Positions 46,075 to 55,924 of a stretch of DNA of 64,000 bases are shown one piece after another. Each line of letters starts with the position of its first letter. Position 1 is the first letter of the stretch. The stretch is from Rhodococcus sp. KBS0724 (GTDB taxonomy: Bacteria; Actinomycetota; Actinomycetes; Mycobacteriales; Mycobacteriaceae): positions 62,001-126,000 of the forward strand of contig NZ_VCBX02000001.1 in NCBI RefSeq assembly GCF_005938745.2, in the 5' to 3' direction. The notes below the pieces were generated by a model. That model ran no database searches, was not told where the DNA came from, and saw only the letters and a list, made by a program, of their open reading frames with translations. Position numbers and translations under genes: made by a program.

Positions 46075-46371
46075 GTGACGATTTTTGCGATTCTGGACTT
46101 GCGGTTGAAGAAGGAAAGCCTTGATAACGCTCGCGAGGTAGTCGGGAGAATCCTGGCTGAAACCCGTGCGTTCGACGGTTGTGAAGGCGTCGACGTCGTG
46201 ATCGATGCCGAGGACGAAGCGCACTGGCTGTGCGTGGAGAAGTGGGCGTCTCCCGAGGCTGATGCCGCTTACCGCGAATGGCGAGCGGGTCCGGGAGCTA
46301 TCAAGGATTTGGGACCGCTTCTCGCCGGGGCACCGGGTCTGGGTAAGTACGCGTTGGATTCCGCGATCTGA
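46075..46371 (+). CDS. ABM-domain (antibiotic biosynthesis monooxygenase-like) protein
   Basis: Protein of 98 residues with the dimeric ferredoxin-like ABM fold: ILDLRLKKESLDNAREVVGRILAETRAFDGCEGVDVV then HWLCVEKWASPEADAAYREW. Members are cofactor-free quinol monooxygenases or structural dimers; no specific catalytic residues allow a choice. GTG 46075 is used as start, 116 bp from the divergent rraA gene. It converges on the MpaB-like gene 25 nt away. Confidence 0.78.
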   Translation: MTIFAILDLRLKKESLDNAREVVGRILAETRAFDGCEGVDVVIDAEDEAHWLCVEKWASPEADAAYREWRAGPGAIKDLGPLLAGAPGLGKYALDSAI

Positions 46372-46396
46372 TCTTCCTTGATCACGTTCGGCCACT

Positions 46397-47293
46397 TCAG
46401 GCTTGCGCCTGCTCACTCGGCTTGGCGTGCTTGACGGGACATCCGGTGGGGAAAGTTCCGAGTTGATCGACCTTGTAGCCGGCCGGGTAGCTGCGGATAT
46501 TCGGAAGATCGCGGGCGAATTTGCGGGTGGTGCGCGGTGGGAAGAATCGCAAGAGGCGGCCGCGTGCCTTGAGGGCGCTCCGGGAGAGCGCCCTCACCAC
46601 CGCGGGTGGACGCTTGTACCCGAACGCCTCGAGTAGGTGATCGTCCATGAGCGAGTAGGCGAATGCCTTGATCAGGGGCTTCGGCGCCAGGTTGTTGGGC
46701 GGGAACGTGCACATGAGTTCGAGTGTGGAATCGGCGACAGCCCGGGCTCCGGGATCGAACGAAAAGTGTTCGCGCTCATACTCGTCCAAGAGTTTTGCGA
46801 ATCCGTCGTAGGTGGCGGGCATGTCCTTGATGTTCATGTGACGGCCGAGTTCACGGTAATAGAAGGTGGATCCGGCTATTTCGTTGGGCGTCAGCGGGCG
46901 CCAACCGTACGACTCGAGCCAGCGGACCGGAGTGACGACAAAAGTGGCCAACACGTAGCGCATGTCGTCGTTGGAGATGTCGTACGAGCCGTGCATCTGA
47001 TTCATGCGGCGAACGCTCGATCGACCTTCGTTGCTGCCCAGGCCGTGCTCGAGGACTGCGTCGAGAATGAGGCTTGTGTCGTCGTAGCGTTTCTGGACCC
47101 GGTCGGTGAATTCGCCGGTGGAAAAGAGTAGTTTGCCGATCGACGGCACCGCGTAGGTGCGGAACAGTGCAAAGCTGAGGGCCTGGTTGATATCCCAGGG
47201 AAACTCTTGAGCAGCAAGAATGCGAGACATCTCTTCGTAGTCGGTCTCGGGATCGAGTTGATCCGTGCGCGCGCGAAGGTCGTAGCGCTTCAT
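46397..47293 (-). CDS. MpaB-like oxygenase (DUF2236)
   Basis: Protein of 298 residues of the oxygenase MpaB/DUF2236 family, which includes the latex-clearing protein of rubber degraders and fungal MpaB. The family's RMNQMHGSYDISNDDMRYVLATFVV block (HG, with nearby Arg/Asp) and the RWLESYGWRPLTPNE block are present. Members are haem-b dependent; the substrate here is unknown. I chose ATG 47293 (MKRYDLRART), which follows GGGAG; the frame continues 20 residues upstream. It is divergent from the secreted protein gene across 153 bp. Confidence 0.82.
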   Translation of the reverse strand: MKRYDLRARTDQLDPETDYEEMSRILAAQEFPWDINQALSFALFRTYAVPSIGKLLFSTGEFTDRVQKRYDDTSLILDAVLEHGLGSNEGRSSVRRMNQMHGSYDISNDDMRYVLATFVVTPVRWLESYGWRPLTPNEIAGSTFYYRELGRHMNIKDMPATYDGFAKLLDEYEREHFSFDPGARAVADSTLELMCTFPPNNLAPKPLIKAFAYSLMDDHLLEAFGYKRPPAVVRALSRSALKARGRLLRFFPPRTTRKFARDLPNIRSYPAGYKVDQLGTFPTGCPVKHAKPSEQAQA

Positions 47294-47446
47294 GTGAACA
47301 CTCCCATGGCTTCGGTGTGAGCTGTGCCACCGAGAGTAGTTCTGACAACGCATGTTGTCTAGAGGTGTCGAATTGCCACCGTTCGGTCGTTTCGGGTGTT
47401 GTACCAGGGGTATCCGATCAGGGAGTTGTCGACCCGAGGAGTTTCC

Positions 47447-47905
47447 ATGAGTACCTCCCGCACCGCCCGAATTCTGGCAGTCGTCGGATTGCCGATCGTT
47501 GCGTCATTCGCTTACGTGGGCACCGCGTCGGCGGATCCACCACATCCGTTCGGTGGTGCTGCCGTGACCATCGGTTGCCCCAACCAGGGGTCACTGGCAT
47601 CGATGACCGGTCTCACGGGGCAGTCCGGGCCCGAAGCAAATCCGCCGATCGCGAAGGGCGACATACGCTTCGAGTCCTTCCCTGCGGCCGCACCGATACC
47701 GGCCGCCGGGCAGGTCACCGTCGCGTGGGTCAATACCGACACCGGCAAGGCCGGAATCGTCGATCTGATGGGGACGTACCCTTACCTGTCGGCGACTGTG
47801 AATACCGGCGTCGGCAACGTTGTTGCGACCGCTTTCGGTTCCATCAACTGGGGCAGTAGCCCTATCTGCCAGAGCAATCCGACGATCGGCCGGTTCATAG
47901 CCTGA
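47447..47905 (+). CDS. Small secreted protein, unknown function
   Basis: Exported protein of 152 residues. The signal peptide covers about residues 1-30 (ILAVVGLPIVASFAYVGTASA). The mature domain is beta-rich with two Cys residues (TIGCPNQ and SPICQSN) that may form a disulfide; AGQVTVAWVNTDTGKAGIVDL and GVGNVVATAFGSINWG are its conserved-looking parts. It resembles small secreted proteins of rhodococci without assigned function. ATG 47447 starts the signal peptide and is preceded by GAGGAG. A hairpin follows the gene. Confidence 0.75.
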   Translation: MSTSRTARILAVVGLPIVASFAYVGTASADPPHPFGGAAVTIGCPNQGSLASMTGLTGQSGPEANPPIAKGDIRFESFPAAAPIPAAGQVTVAWVNTDTGKAGIVDLMGTYPYLSATVNTGVGNVVATAFGSINWGSSPICQSNPTIGRFIA

Positions 47906-47916
47906 CTTTTGCAGCA

Positions 47917-47961
47917 GTGGCGGTATCGCGCGATTATCTGTCATCTCGGAGATACCGCCAC
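47917..47961 (+). terminator. Probable terminator after the secreted-protein gene
   Basis: Arms GTGGCGGTATC (47917-47927) and GATACCGCCAC (47951-47961) pair perfectly over 11 bp around a 23-nt loop, 11 nt after the stop. No strong T-run follows, so termination may be partial. Confidence 0.5.
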
Positions 47962-47975
47962 GGCCCTGTAGCCAC

Positions 47976-48011
47976 ATATTCTGAAATATATTCGGTACAA
48001 GCATATTTCGG
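47976..48011 (+). promoter_or_regulatory. A/T-rich repeats upstream of the XRE gene
   Basis: ATATT (47976-47980), CTGA, AATAT (47985-47989) is an inverted repeat; ATATTCGG (47988-47995) and ATATTTCGG (48003-48011) are near-direct repeats. They lie 20-55 nt upstream of the XRE start, in an unusually A/T-rich patch, and could be an autoregulatory operator and promoter. Confidence 0.35.
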
Positions 48012-48031
48012 AATGCGGAAAAGGTGGCGAC

Positions 48032-48415
48032 GTGAACGGGTCGAGCGCGCGTCAGTTGATGAGCCGGATGCTCGTCGAGAAACGTCACAGCCTTGCGCCC
48101 GAAATGGTCGGCATGCGCTGCGAGGGTGCTCGCCGCATGCACGGCCTCAGCAGGCGTGACGTCGCGCAGATCGCCGACATCAGCTTCAATCACTATCAAC
48201 GGCTGGAACAAGGCACATCCGTAGGTGTTTCGGCTCCGGTCATGGCGCGTATCTGCGATGCATTGTTAATGGAAGGCGACGAGAAAGCGCGCATGCTGGC
48301 GTTGCACCAAGCATGGGCGCGTCCGCGTCATCCTCTGACTGGATCCCGAGCGCCTGGATCTCAAGCCACGGGGGAGATTTCCGGCAGGCAGCGCTCGAGT
48401 TCGGCCGGCGTGTAG
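48032..48415 (+). CDS. XRE-family helix-turn-helix regulator
   Basis: Small regulator of 127 residues with one XRE/Cro-type HTH at about residues 28-85: GARRMHGLSRRDVAQIADISFNHYQRLEQGTSVGVSAPVMARICDALLM. The C-terminal 40 residues are low complexity. GTG 48032 follows AAGGTGG. It overlaps the convergent phosphatase gene by 55 nt, so the last part of the frame may be an overlap artefact or a real shared end. Targets unknown. Confidence 0.72.
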   Translation: MNGSSARQLMSRMLVEKRHSLAPEMVGMRCEGARRMHGLSRRDVAQIADISFNHYQRLEQGTSVGVSAPVMARICDALLMEGDEKARMLALHQAWARPRHPLTGSRAPGSQATGEISGRQRSSSAGV

Positions 48416-49812
48416 AAGTAGCTTCCGCTTGCAACCGGCGTGCATGGCTCGGCAAATGCGGTTTCACGCTCGTTGTAAAGCATGCGAACCAGTTGTGCGT
48501 TGTCCGGTCCGGCAAAGACGTCCCACTGGATGTTGGCGCCCATCGGGCTTACCTGCTCGCCGCGCCACGGGTTGTTGTCGTACGTGTAGAGGGTGCCCTC
48601 GGGTTGCGCGACCGTGCTGCCGGGAAGCTTCAGTAGCGCAGCAAAGGGGATGATCGTTTCGGCGTGTGCAAATCGAAAGTCCGCTCCGGGCAGCGAATCT
48701 GCACTCGAGTGCTCTTTCAGGCCCGCCAGGAATTCATCGCGGAGCACCGACGCCATCCGGTAGGTCACGTCCTCGCCGACAAATCCCGGACCCTTGGCGT
48801 AGAAGTCCTCTGCGTCGTTGGTGTACGCCAGCCACTGGGCGTCGTCCTGGTCGATGAAGCGCCCGAAGTTCCAGTCGCCTTCCTCGGACATGCCCGGGGT
48901 GATGATGTACGTGTTGTAGAGCATGTACGCGGCGTCGACCTCATTGTCGATCTTCTCCGAGCCCTTGCCCCGGTCGACGAGCGAGAACTCCCCGGCGACA
49001 AGACGATCCACGAAGCTCTTCGAGTACAGCTTTTCCATCATGTGACGCGACACGTCGCGAGTGCGAGGCAGGTTCTCGATCTGCTCGTCCACGGCTTCGA
49101 GGCGAGGATCGGAATCCTCGTATTCCTTGTAGTCCTCGTTCAGATCGGAATCGTGGAAGTAGAGGACATCCGGATCGGACGTCACGGCTCCGATATTTCC
49201 GGCGACGGCCGGGACGGCGGTGCTCACACCTTGGGCGAAGTTGGCGGCGCTGTCCACTGCGCGGTCTACACCCGAGGACGTCAGGGTGATCGCGCCGTCC
49301 TGCTCGGCGATTGCGTCGAACAGCTGCGGAAGGCGTTCTGTCACACGCGCACCCATCTCGCGATGCTCGGTGACGCCGAGACCACTCAGGTTGCCGTAGC
49401 CCAACTCGTCATTGGCGGCCATGAGCTCGCGAAGTACGGGTCCGAACTCCTTGCCGGCGGGAGTCAGGGCGTTCTCAGCCTCGGCGATCTCCCACAGTTG
49501 CAGGCTCAGGTCATCGTATTTCAGGCTCGAGAGCGCGCGGGAACCGTGGCGTGCAACGCTTTCCGTGTACACGGGAGTGAAACCCGCGGGCGCGGCCTGG
49601 AGTTCGCCGATGCTCTGGCCGGGTGAATACGGCGTCTTGGACGTGAAGCCCCCGACTGCAGGGGTGCCCGGAGCTTCGGAAGATCCGGAGCTGGAACCGA
49701 AATCCAGTGATCCGAAGGGTGATGCGCCGGCAATGGCCGAAGTGCCAGTCGTGACGAGCATGAGTCCGACAGCGCCTGCGGCTGCCAGCAAACCGAAGCG
49801 GGGGCTTCGCAT
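48361..49812 (-). CDS. Secreted histidine acid phosphatase (MINPP/phytase-like)
   Basis: Exported protein of 483 residues in histidine phosphatase branch 2. The signal peptide covers about residues 1-30 (GLLAAAGAVGLMLVTTGTSA). After a Ser/Gly-rich linker the catalytic motif SVARHGSRAL appears (RHGxR), and the proton donor motif is FRFAHAETIIPF (HAE). The layout fits multiple-inositol-polyphosphate phosphatases and phytases; release of phosphate from organic phosphate outside the cell is the likely role. ATG 49812 starts the signal peptide; a longer frame from 49848 adds 12 residues. Two Cys near the C-terminus (FAEPCTP and ERCLPE) may pair. Confidence 0.88.
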   Translation of the reverse strand: MRSPRFGLLAAAGAVGLMLVTTGTSAIAGASPFGSLDFGSSSGSSEAPGTPAVGGFTSKTPYSPGQSIGELQAAPAGFTPVYTESVARHGSRALSSLKYDDLSLQLWEIAEAENALTPAGKEFGPVLRELMAANDELGYGNLSGLGVTEHREMGARVTERLPQLFDAIAEQDGAITLTSSGVDRAVDSAANFAQGVSTAVPAVAGNIGAVTSDPDVLYFHDSDLNEDYKEYEDSDPRLEAVDEQIENLPRTRDVSRHMMEKLYSKSFVDRLVAGEFSLVDRGKGSEKIDNEVDAAYMLYNTYIITPGMSEEGDWNFGRFIDQDDAQWLAYTNDAEDFYAKGPGFVGEDVTYRMASVLRDEFLAGLKEHSSADSLPGADFRFAHAETIIPFAALLKLPGSTVAQPEGTLYTYDNNPWRGEQVSPMGANIQWDVFAGPDNAQLVRMLYNERETAFAEPCTPVASGSYFYTPAELERCLPEISPVA

Positions 49813-49932
49813 GGTGATGATTCCTTTCTGATCGCGCCGATATGGCACGACGAACAGGAAGTTAGATCGGCTAAGCGTCTGTCAGTAGCCATAGGACAGA
49901 CGTCCAGGTGGCCGGAGGGTTAATAGTCGGTT

Positions 49933-50679
49933 TCACAGGGCCAGTCCGGCTGCGCTTTTGATAAACAGGACCGTTGCTGCGGCGAGGATGATGTAGGTGG
50001 TTGTGCGGCTCAAGACCGCCAGGGAGATTCGCCGCGCCATCTGCGAGCCGAGCAGGTGTCCGCACACCAACAGTGGCGACAACGCCGCTGCGGTGAGCAA
50101 TTCGTTTCCGGTGATACCGATCTGGAACTGGAGCGCGACAAGCGTAGCCGCCGCCATGACGAGAAAGATCGTCGACAGCGTGGAGCGCAGGGCGGCAGCA
50201 TTGTTCGGTCGATAGGTCAGCGACAGTGGCGGACCCGGCATTGCCGCCAACGCGCCCATGAATCCGGCTGCGGCGCCGGCGCCGGCCAGTGTTCGCCGCG
50301 ACCCGGTGACGGACTTGCCCGCGAGCATCGCGGCTCCCGCGGCCAGCGCGAGAATCGCCACCAGGAGTTGAACCGACGCCGTATCAACGCGTTGGATGAA
50401 CCACAGGCCGACGGCGATACCGGGAAGCATTGTGATGGTTGCGATTCCGACTGTGCGGGTGTCGCAGTGCCCGCGTTCTCGGGTCACCACGAGCAGCATC
50501 ATCGGAATGGTGAGAATCAGCAGCGGAGCCGGAACAAGCCACGGGGCAATCAGAATGAGGGCGGGCCCGGCAATCAAGCCGAAACCCGAGCCGGTTGCCG
50601 ATTGAATCGCCGAAGACGCGACAAGTACGCAGGCAACCAGGAGAAGGATCACATTCCCATTCTCTGGGCGATCTGGCAC
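49933..50679 (-). CDS. TauE/SafE-family sulfonate/sulfite exporter
   Basis: Membrane protein of 248 residues with about eight hydrophobic helices, TauE/SafE (formerly DUF81) family. The family mark is the N-terminal IQSATGSGFGLIAGPAL, with a second half repeat around AAGFMGALAAMPGPPLSLTY. Members export sulfite, sulfoacetate or related sulfur anions. It is divergent from the MocR regulator across 56 bp and beside the taurine genes, which suggests that it exports the carbon product (isethionate or sulfoacetate) or sulfite; isethionate exporters of this family (IsfE) are known. The exported anion is inferred. Confidence 0.85.
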   Translation of the reverse strand: MPDRPENGNVILLLVACVLVASSAIQSATGSGFGLIAGPALILIAPWLVPAPLLILTIPMMLLVVTRERGHCDTRTVGIATITMLPGIAVGLWFIQRVDTASVQLLVAILALAAGAAMLAGKSVTGSRRTLAGAGAAAGFMGALAAMPGPPLSLTYRPNNAAALRSTLSTIFLVMAAATLVALQFQIGITGNELLTAAALSPLLVCGHLLGSQMARRISLAVLSRTTTYIILAAATVLFIKSAAGLAL

Positions 50680-50735
50680 TGACGGAAGATCCAGATCGTG
50701 GGAGTATTGAGGGGGCCAGAATCAGGAGGAGCCGG

Positions 50736-52235
50736 TTGCGATCACACGAAAATCTTGGCGAGTTTCTCGCGGGCAGGTCGGTGTATCTCGACTCTGCTAC
50801 CAATACGCCGATGTACCGGCGCGTTCGGGCGATGCTCGAAGACCTCCTCGCGCGCGGAGTGTTCGACGGTGGTCGGCCCATGCCGTCCACCCGCTACCTG
50901 GCGCAGGAACTCGGTGTTTCCCGAAACACGGTGGCAGCGGCCTACGACGAGCTGATCGCGCTCGGAGTGATCGAGAGTCGTCCTCGTAGTGGTCTTTACG
51001 CCGCAGCTCCGCTCACTCGAACACATTCTCCGCAGTCGCCGTCTCCCGCCCCGGCGGTGGACTGGTCCACGTTGATTCAGCCCCGGGAGAGCGTCGAGTT
51101 CACCCGCACTCTTGGGCATCCCGACGCTTTCGACTATCCGTACCCGTTCATCAGTTCTCAGCCCGAACTGCGGTCATTCCCGGTCCGCGGTTGGTTGCGC
51201 GCCGCGAGCGAGGCGATGACGGGCCCGCATCTGCGATACAGCGTGCGTGACGCCGTCGATCAGGACGACCCGCTACTGGTCGAGGCGCTGCGCAAGGAGA
51301 TTCTCCCGTCGCGCGGTATCGAAGCGGCGGCCGACGAGATCTTGGTGACCAGTGGAACCCAGCAGGGTTTGTCGTTGATTGCCGACGTTCTGTTGCGACC
51401 CGACAAGATCATGGGGTTCGAGAACCCCGGATACCTCGACGCGATGCATATTTTCAAGCGCTCCGGAGTGGAACTGTCTCCCATACCCGTCGACGGGCGC
51501 GGTGCAGTGTTCGACAGCTCGACGGTCTTCGACGCCATGTACCTCACGCCCAGTCATCACCACCCCACCAACGTCACGTTGAGCCTGCCTCGCCGCAAGC
51601 TACTCCTCGAATTGTTGGAGGAGAGAAACGGTTTTGTGATCGAGGACGACTACGACAGCGAATTCCGCTTTCGCGGAAGACCGACACCGTCCCTCAAGTC
51701 CTTGGGGGACAACCGCCGGGTGATCTACCTCGGTTCCTTCTCGAAGTTTCTCTCCGCGGGCCTACGCATCGGGTACATCGTGGCGGATCCGCCTGTCATT
51801 GCGGCACTTCGAGCGGAACGGCACCATCGCACCAAACACCTTCCGGGACATATTCAGCGGTCGCTGGCGCTGTTCATCATGTCCGGCGACTATCACAAGG
51901 TGTTGCGCTCCCATCGCCGTCGGCTCAAGCAGAACTGGGAGATCATCACCGAGTCGATCAACAAGTACATGCCGCGAGTTGAGACGCCGTCGTTTCCTCC
52001 GGGCGGTGTCAGTGTCTGGTACACCGGTCCGGAGGATCTCGATGCTGCCGAACTCACAGAACGAGCAGCCAAGCAGGGAATCCTGGTGGCCGACGGCTCC
52101 CGCTACTTCTTCCCGGGGACAGGATCCCGGAACTGCCTGCGACTGGGTTTCGGTTCGATAGACCAGAATTCGATCGAACCGGGGATCGCACTGCTCGGCG
52201 GAATCGCTCACCGACTGCTGGATGAATCACGCTGA
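50736..52235 (+). CDS. MocR-family (GntR-HTH/aminotransferase) regulator, TauR-like
   Basis: Regulator of 499 residues: a GntR winged HTH (about residues 10-85; PMYRRVRAMLEDLLARGVF, RYLAQELGVSRNTVAAAYDELIALGVIESRPRSG) linked to an aspartate-aminotransferase fold (about 130-495) with PLP lysine in YLGSFSKFLSAGLRIGY and the EDDYDSEFRF block. MocR regulators sense amino compounds through PLP; TauR of this family controls taurine genes in proteobacteria. I chose TTG 50736, preceded by AGGAGGA with 5-nt spacing. The frame continues upstream over the divergent TauE gene. Three 15-bp repeats begin at its stop codon. Confidence 0.87.
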   Translation: MRSHENLGEFLAGRSVYLDSATNTPMYRRVRAMLEDLLARGVFDGGRPMPSTRYLAQELGVSRNTVAAAYDELIALGVIESRPRSGLYAAAPLTRTHSPQSPSPAPAVDWSTLIQPRESVEFTRTLGHPDAFDYPYPFISSQPELRSFPVRGWLRAASEAMTGPHLRYSVRDAVDQDDPLLVEALRKEILPSRGIEAAADEILVTSGTQQGLSLIADVLLRPDKIMGFENPGYLDAMHIFKRSGVELSPIPVDGRGAVFDSSTVFDAMYLTPSHHHPTNVTLSLPRRKLLLELLEERNGFVIEDDYDSEFRFRGRPTPSLKSLGDNRRVIYLGSFSKFLSAGLRIGYIVADPPVIAALRAERHHRTKHLPGHIQRSLALFIMSGDYHKVLRSHRRRLKQNWEIITESINKYMPRVETPSFPPGGVSVWYTGPEDLDAAELTERAAKQGILVADGSRYFFPGTGSRNCLRLGFGSIDQNSIEPGIALLGGIAHRLLDESR

Positions 52236-52266
52236 ATCGGTGAGTACTGAATCAGTGAGTACTGAA

Positions 52267-52276
<10 letters not shown>
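52232..52276. repeat. Three tandem 15-bp repeats over the mocR and gdh stop codons
   Basis: Unit CTGAATCAGTGAGTA occurs at 52232-52246 (one change), 52247-52261 and 52262-52276 (one change at the end). The array begins at the stop codon of the MocR gene and reaches into the last codons of the convergent glutamate dehydrogenase gene. Confidence 0.8.
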
Positions 52277-53522
<1,246 letters not shown>

Positions 53523-53526
<4 letters not shown>

Positions 53527-54875
53527 CGGGGACCGTCGTAATAGGAATCGGCGACGTCGAGCGCTGTGTCGAGCATGGCAAGTGCGGCGTCGACCTGCGC
53601 CTCAGTCACAGTGCACGGCGGGACGACGTGGATGCGGTGGTAGTTGTTGAAGACGAGCAATCCGGCGTCGCGGGCGGCGGCCATCGTCTGGCCGATAGCG
53701 GCGTTGGTGCCGCCGTACGGTGACAGCGGCTCATGCGTCTCCCGGTTCGTGACAAGATCGAGTGCCCAGAAGACACCGAGACCGCGGACGTCCCCGATGC
53801 TCGGGTGCTTGTCCGCGAGGGCAGCCAGGCCCGGTCCGAGTGACGTGCGACCGATGAACTCGGCATTCTCCACAATGCGTTCCTCGTGCATCGTGGTGAT
53901 GGTTGCGACGGCGGCGGCGCAGGCGAGCGGGTGGCCGGAGTACGTCATACCGCCGGGGTACGGACGCTCGGCAAACGAGTTGTAGATCTTCTCGCCGACG
54001 ATGACTCCGCCGAGGGGCACGTAACCGGAGTTCACGCCCTTGGCAAACGTGATGAGGTCGGGGACGACGTCGTAGTGGTCGATTGCCAGCCACGCGCCGG
54101 TGCGACCGAAGCCGGACATGACTTCGTCACAGATCATGACGATGCCGTATCGATCGCAGATGTCGCGGACACCCTTCAGGTATCCGGGAGGCGGCGGCAT
54201 GATTCCGGAGGTGCCGGGAACGGATTCGACGATGATCGCGGCAAACGCGGCCGGGCCTTCGAAGCGGATCAGGGTCTCGAGGTGTTCGAGAGCTCGCTCA
54301 CATTCCTGTTCCTCTGTCTCGGAACGAAATTCGGATCGGTACAGAAACGGGCCGTGGAAGTGAACGGCACCCGAGTTGCCGTAGTCGTTCGGCCAACGAC
54401 GGTGATCGCCCGACAGATTGATCGTCTCGGCGGTGGCGCCGTGGTAGGAGCGGTAGGCCGAGAGGACCTTGTACCGACCGGTATGCAAGCGCGCCATACG
54501 AATTGCGTGCTCGTTGGAGTCCGCGCCGCCGCTGGTGAAGAACACCCGATCCATACCTTCGGGAGAAATTTCGGCGATCAGGCGCGCTGCCTCCGACCGT
54601 GCCTCGTTTGCGTGCGCCGGCGCGATAGTGCAGAGCTTTGCAGCCTGCTCCTGTACTGCCGCGACAACCTTGGGGTGCTGGTGACCTACGTTCGTGTATA
54701 CGAGCTGTGACGAGAAATCGAGGTATTCCTTGCCGTCGCCGTCCCACAGGTAGCAGCCGTCTGTGCGCTCGACCACCATGGGCTGCAACGACTTCTGTGC
54801 CGACCACGAGTGAAAGACGTGTGCGCGATCCAACTCGTACGTGCGTTGCGACGTGCTGATTGCGGGAGCTGCCAT
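53523..54875 (-). CDS. Class III aminotransferase, probable taurine aminotransferase
   Basis: PLP-dependent fold-type I enzyme of 450 residues (omega-amino acid transaminase group). The N-terminal HVFHSWSAQKSLQPM block is typical of taurine and beta-amino acid members; the PLP Asp lies in MICDEVMSGFGRTG and the PLP Lys in FAKGVNSGYVPLGG. Between TauE, a MocR regulator, a coupled glutamate dehydrogenase and TauCAB, the natural reading is taurine plus 2-oxoglutarate (or pyruvate) to sulfoacetaldehyde plus glutamate (or alanine). Other omega-transaminases (GABA, beta-alanine) share these motifs, so the substrate rests on context. Confidence 0.85.
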
Positions 54876-55177
54876 GGCAGAAACCTCCTGATCGAGGGTT
54901 GGAACTTCTTGAGTCCACTCAATGATGGGGAACCGTTGTGGTCCTGCGCCAGATCCAGATTCGAGGGCATCTCCTGGGGCCAGTTACACGATGGAACCTT
55001 CGCGTTAACACGAGACGGCTACGTTACGACTGGCCCGAGAAATTCACTACTCAGGTGGCACTGGAGTGGGTGCCAGATCGCGAGCACACTGGTGAGCAGT
55101 TCGTTCCATGCCATCGGGATCGTGGGTCTGCGGATCTCTCAGGGCCGAAACATCATTCATCGAGGAGTTCACAAACT
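54876..55177. promoter_or_regulatory. 302-bp divergent control region of the taurine genes
   Basis: No gene is seen. The region separates the leftward aminotransferase-gdh unit from the rightward SDR-tauCAB unit and must hold both promoters and probably the MocR operators. GGCCAGT (54978-54984) and ACTGGCC (55029-55035) form a widely spaced inverted pair; other TGG/CCA-rich repeats are present. I cannot define the operator. Confidence 0.5.
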
Positions 55178-55924
55178 ATGTCCGTCATGAATACTCCAGT
55201 TGCCGTGGTTACCGGGGCCAGCAGTGGCATCGGTGCCGCTACGGTGCGCCACCTCGTCAAAGCGGGTTTCGACGTGGTGATGGGTGCACGCAGAATGGAT
55301 CGCCTCGACGAGTTGGCCCGTGAAACAGGCGCTCGCGCTCTGCCTCTCGATGTGACGGACGTCGAATCAGTCGACGCCTTCTGCGCGGTGATCGAGCGCT
55401 GTGACGTTCTGGTCAACAATGCGGGCGGCGCTTTGGGTGCCGACAGTATCGCCGACACCGACGAAGCCGACTGGACTGCGATGTTCGACGTCAACGTGCT
55501 CGGTGTTCTGCGCGTCACACAGCGACTTCTCCCGCGCCTTCGCGAGAGCGGAAACGCGACTGTCGTCACCATCGGTTCGATTGCCGGACGCGAGCCCTAT
55601 CTCGGCGGAGGTGGATACAACGCCGCGAAACACGCTGTGACAGCGCTCACTCGGGTTCTGCGCCTCGAACTGCTCGGTGAACCCATCCGCGTCTGCCAGA
55701 TCGATCCCGGCATGGTGGAGACGGAGTTCAGTATGGTGCGCTTCGGTGGCGACAAGGATCGAGCCGACGCGGTGTACGCCGGCGCCGATCCGTTGACCGC
55801 GGACGACATTGCGGACTGCGTCGCCTGGGTAGCCACTCGCCCGAGTCGAGTCAACGTCGACTCGATGCTCGTACTGGCTCGCGACCAAACCTCAGCTCAG
55901 CGAGTGCACAGGAGGACCGCATGA
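55178..55924 (+). CDS. Short-chain dehydrogenase, probable sulfoacetaldehyde reductase
   Basis: Classical SDR of 248 residues: cofactor loop VTGASSGIGAAT, NNAGGALG, catalytic Ser in TIGSIAGRE and Tyr/Lys in GGGYNAAKHAV; GARRMDRL after the second strand suggests NADPH use. Its size and motif set match the IsfD/YdfG group, in which IsfD reduces sulfoacetaldehyde to isethionate. It overlaps the tauC start by 4 nt and is the first gene of the transporter unit, so its substrate should derive from the imported compound. ATG 55178 follows GAGGAG; ATG 55187 is possible. The sulfoacetaldehyde role is inferred from context. Confidence 0.82.
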   Translation: MSVMNTPVAVVTGASSGIGAATVRHLVKAGFDVVMGARRMDRLDELARETGARALPLDVTDVESVDAFCAVIERCDVLVNNAGGALGADSIADTDEADWTAMFDVNVLGVLRVTQRLLPRLRESGNATVVTIGSIAGREPYLGGGGYNAAKHAVTALTRVLRLELLGEPIRVCQIDPGMVETEFSMVRFGGDKDRADAVYAGADPLTADDIADCVAWVATRPSRVNVDSMLVLARDQTSAQRVHRRTA

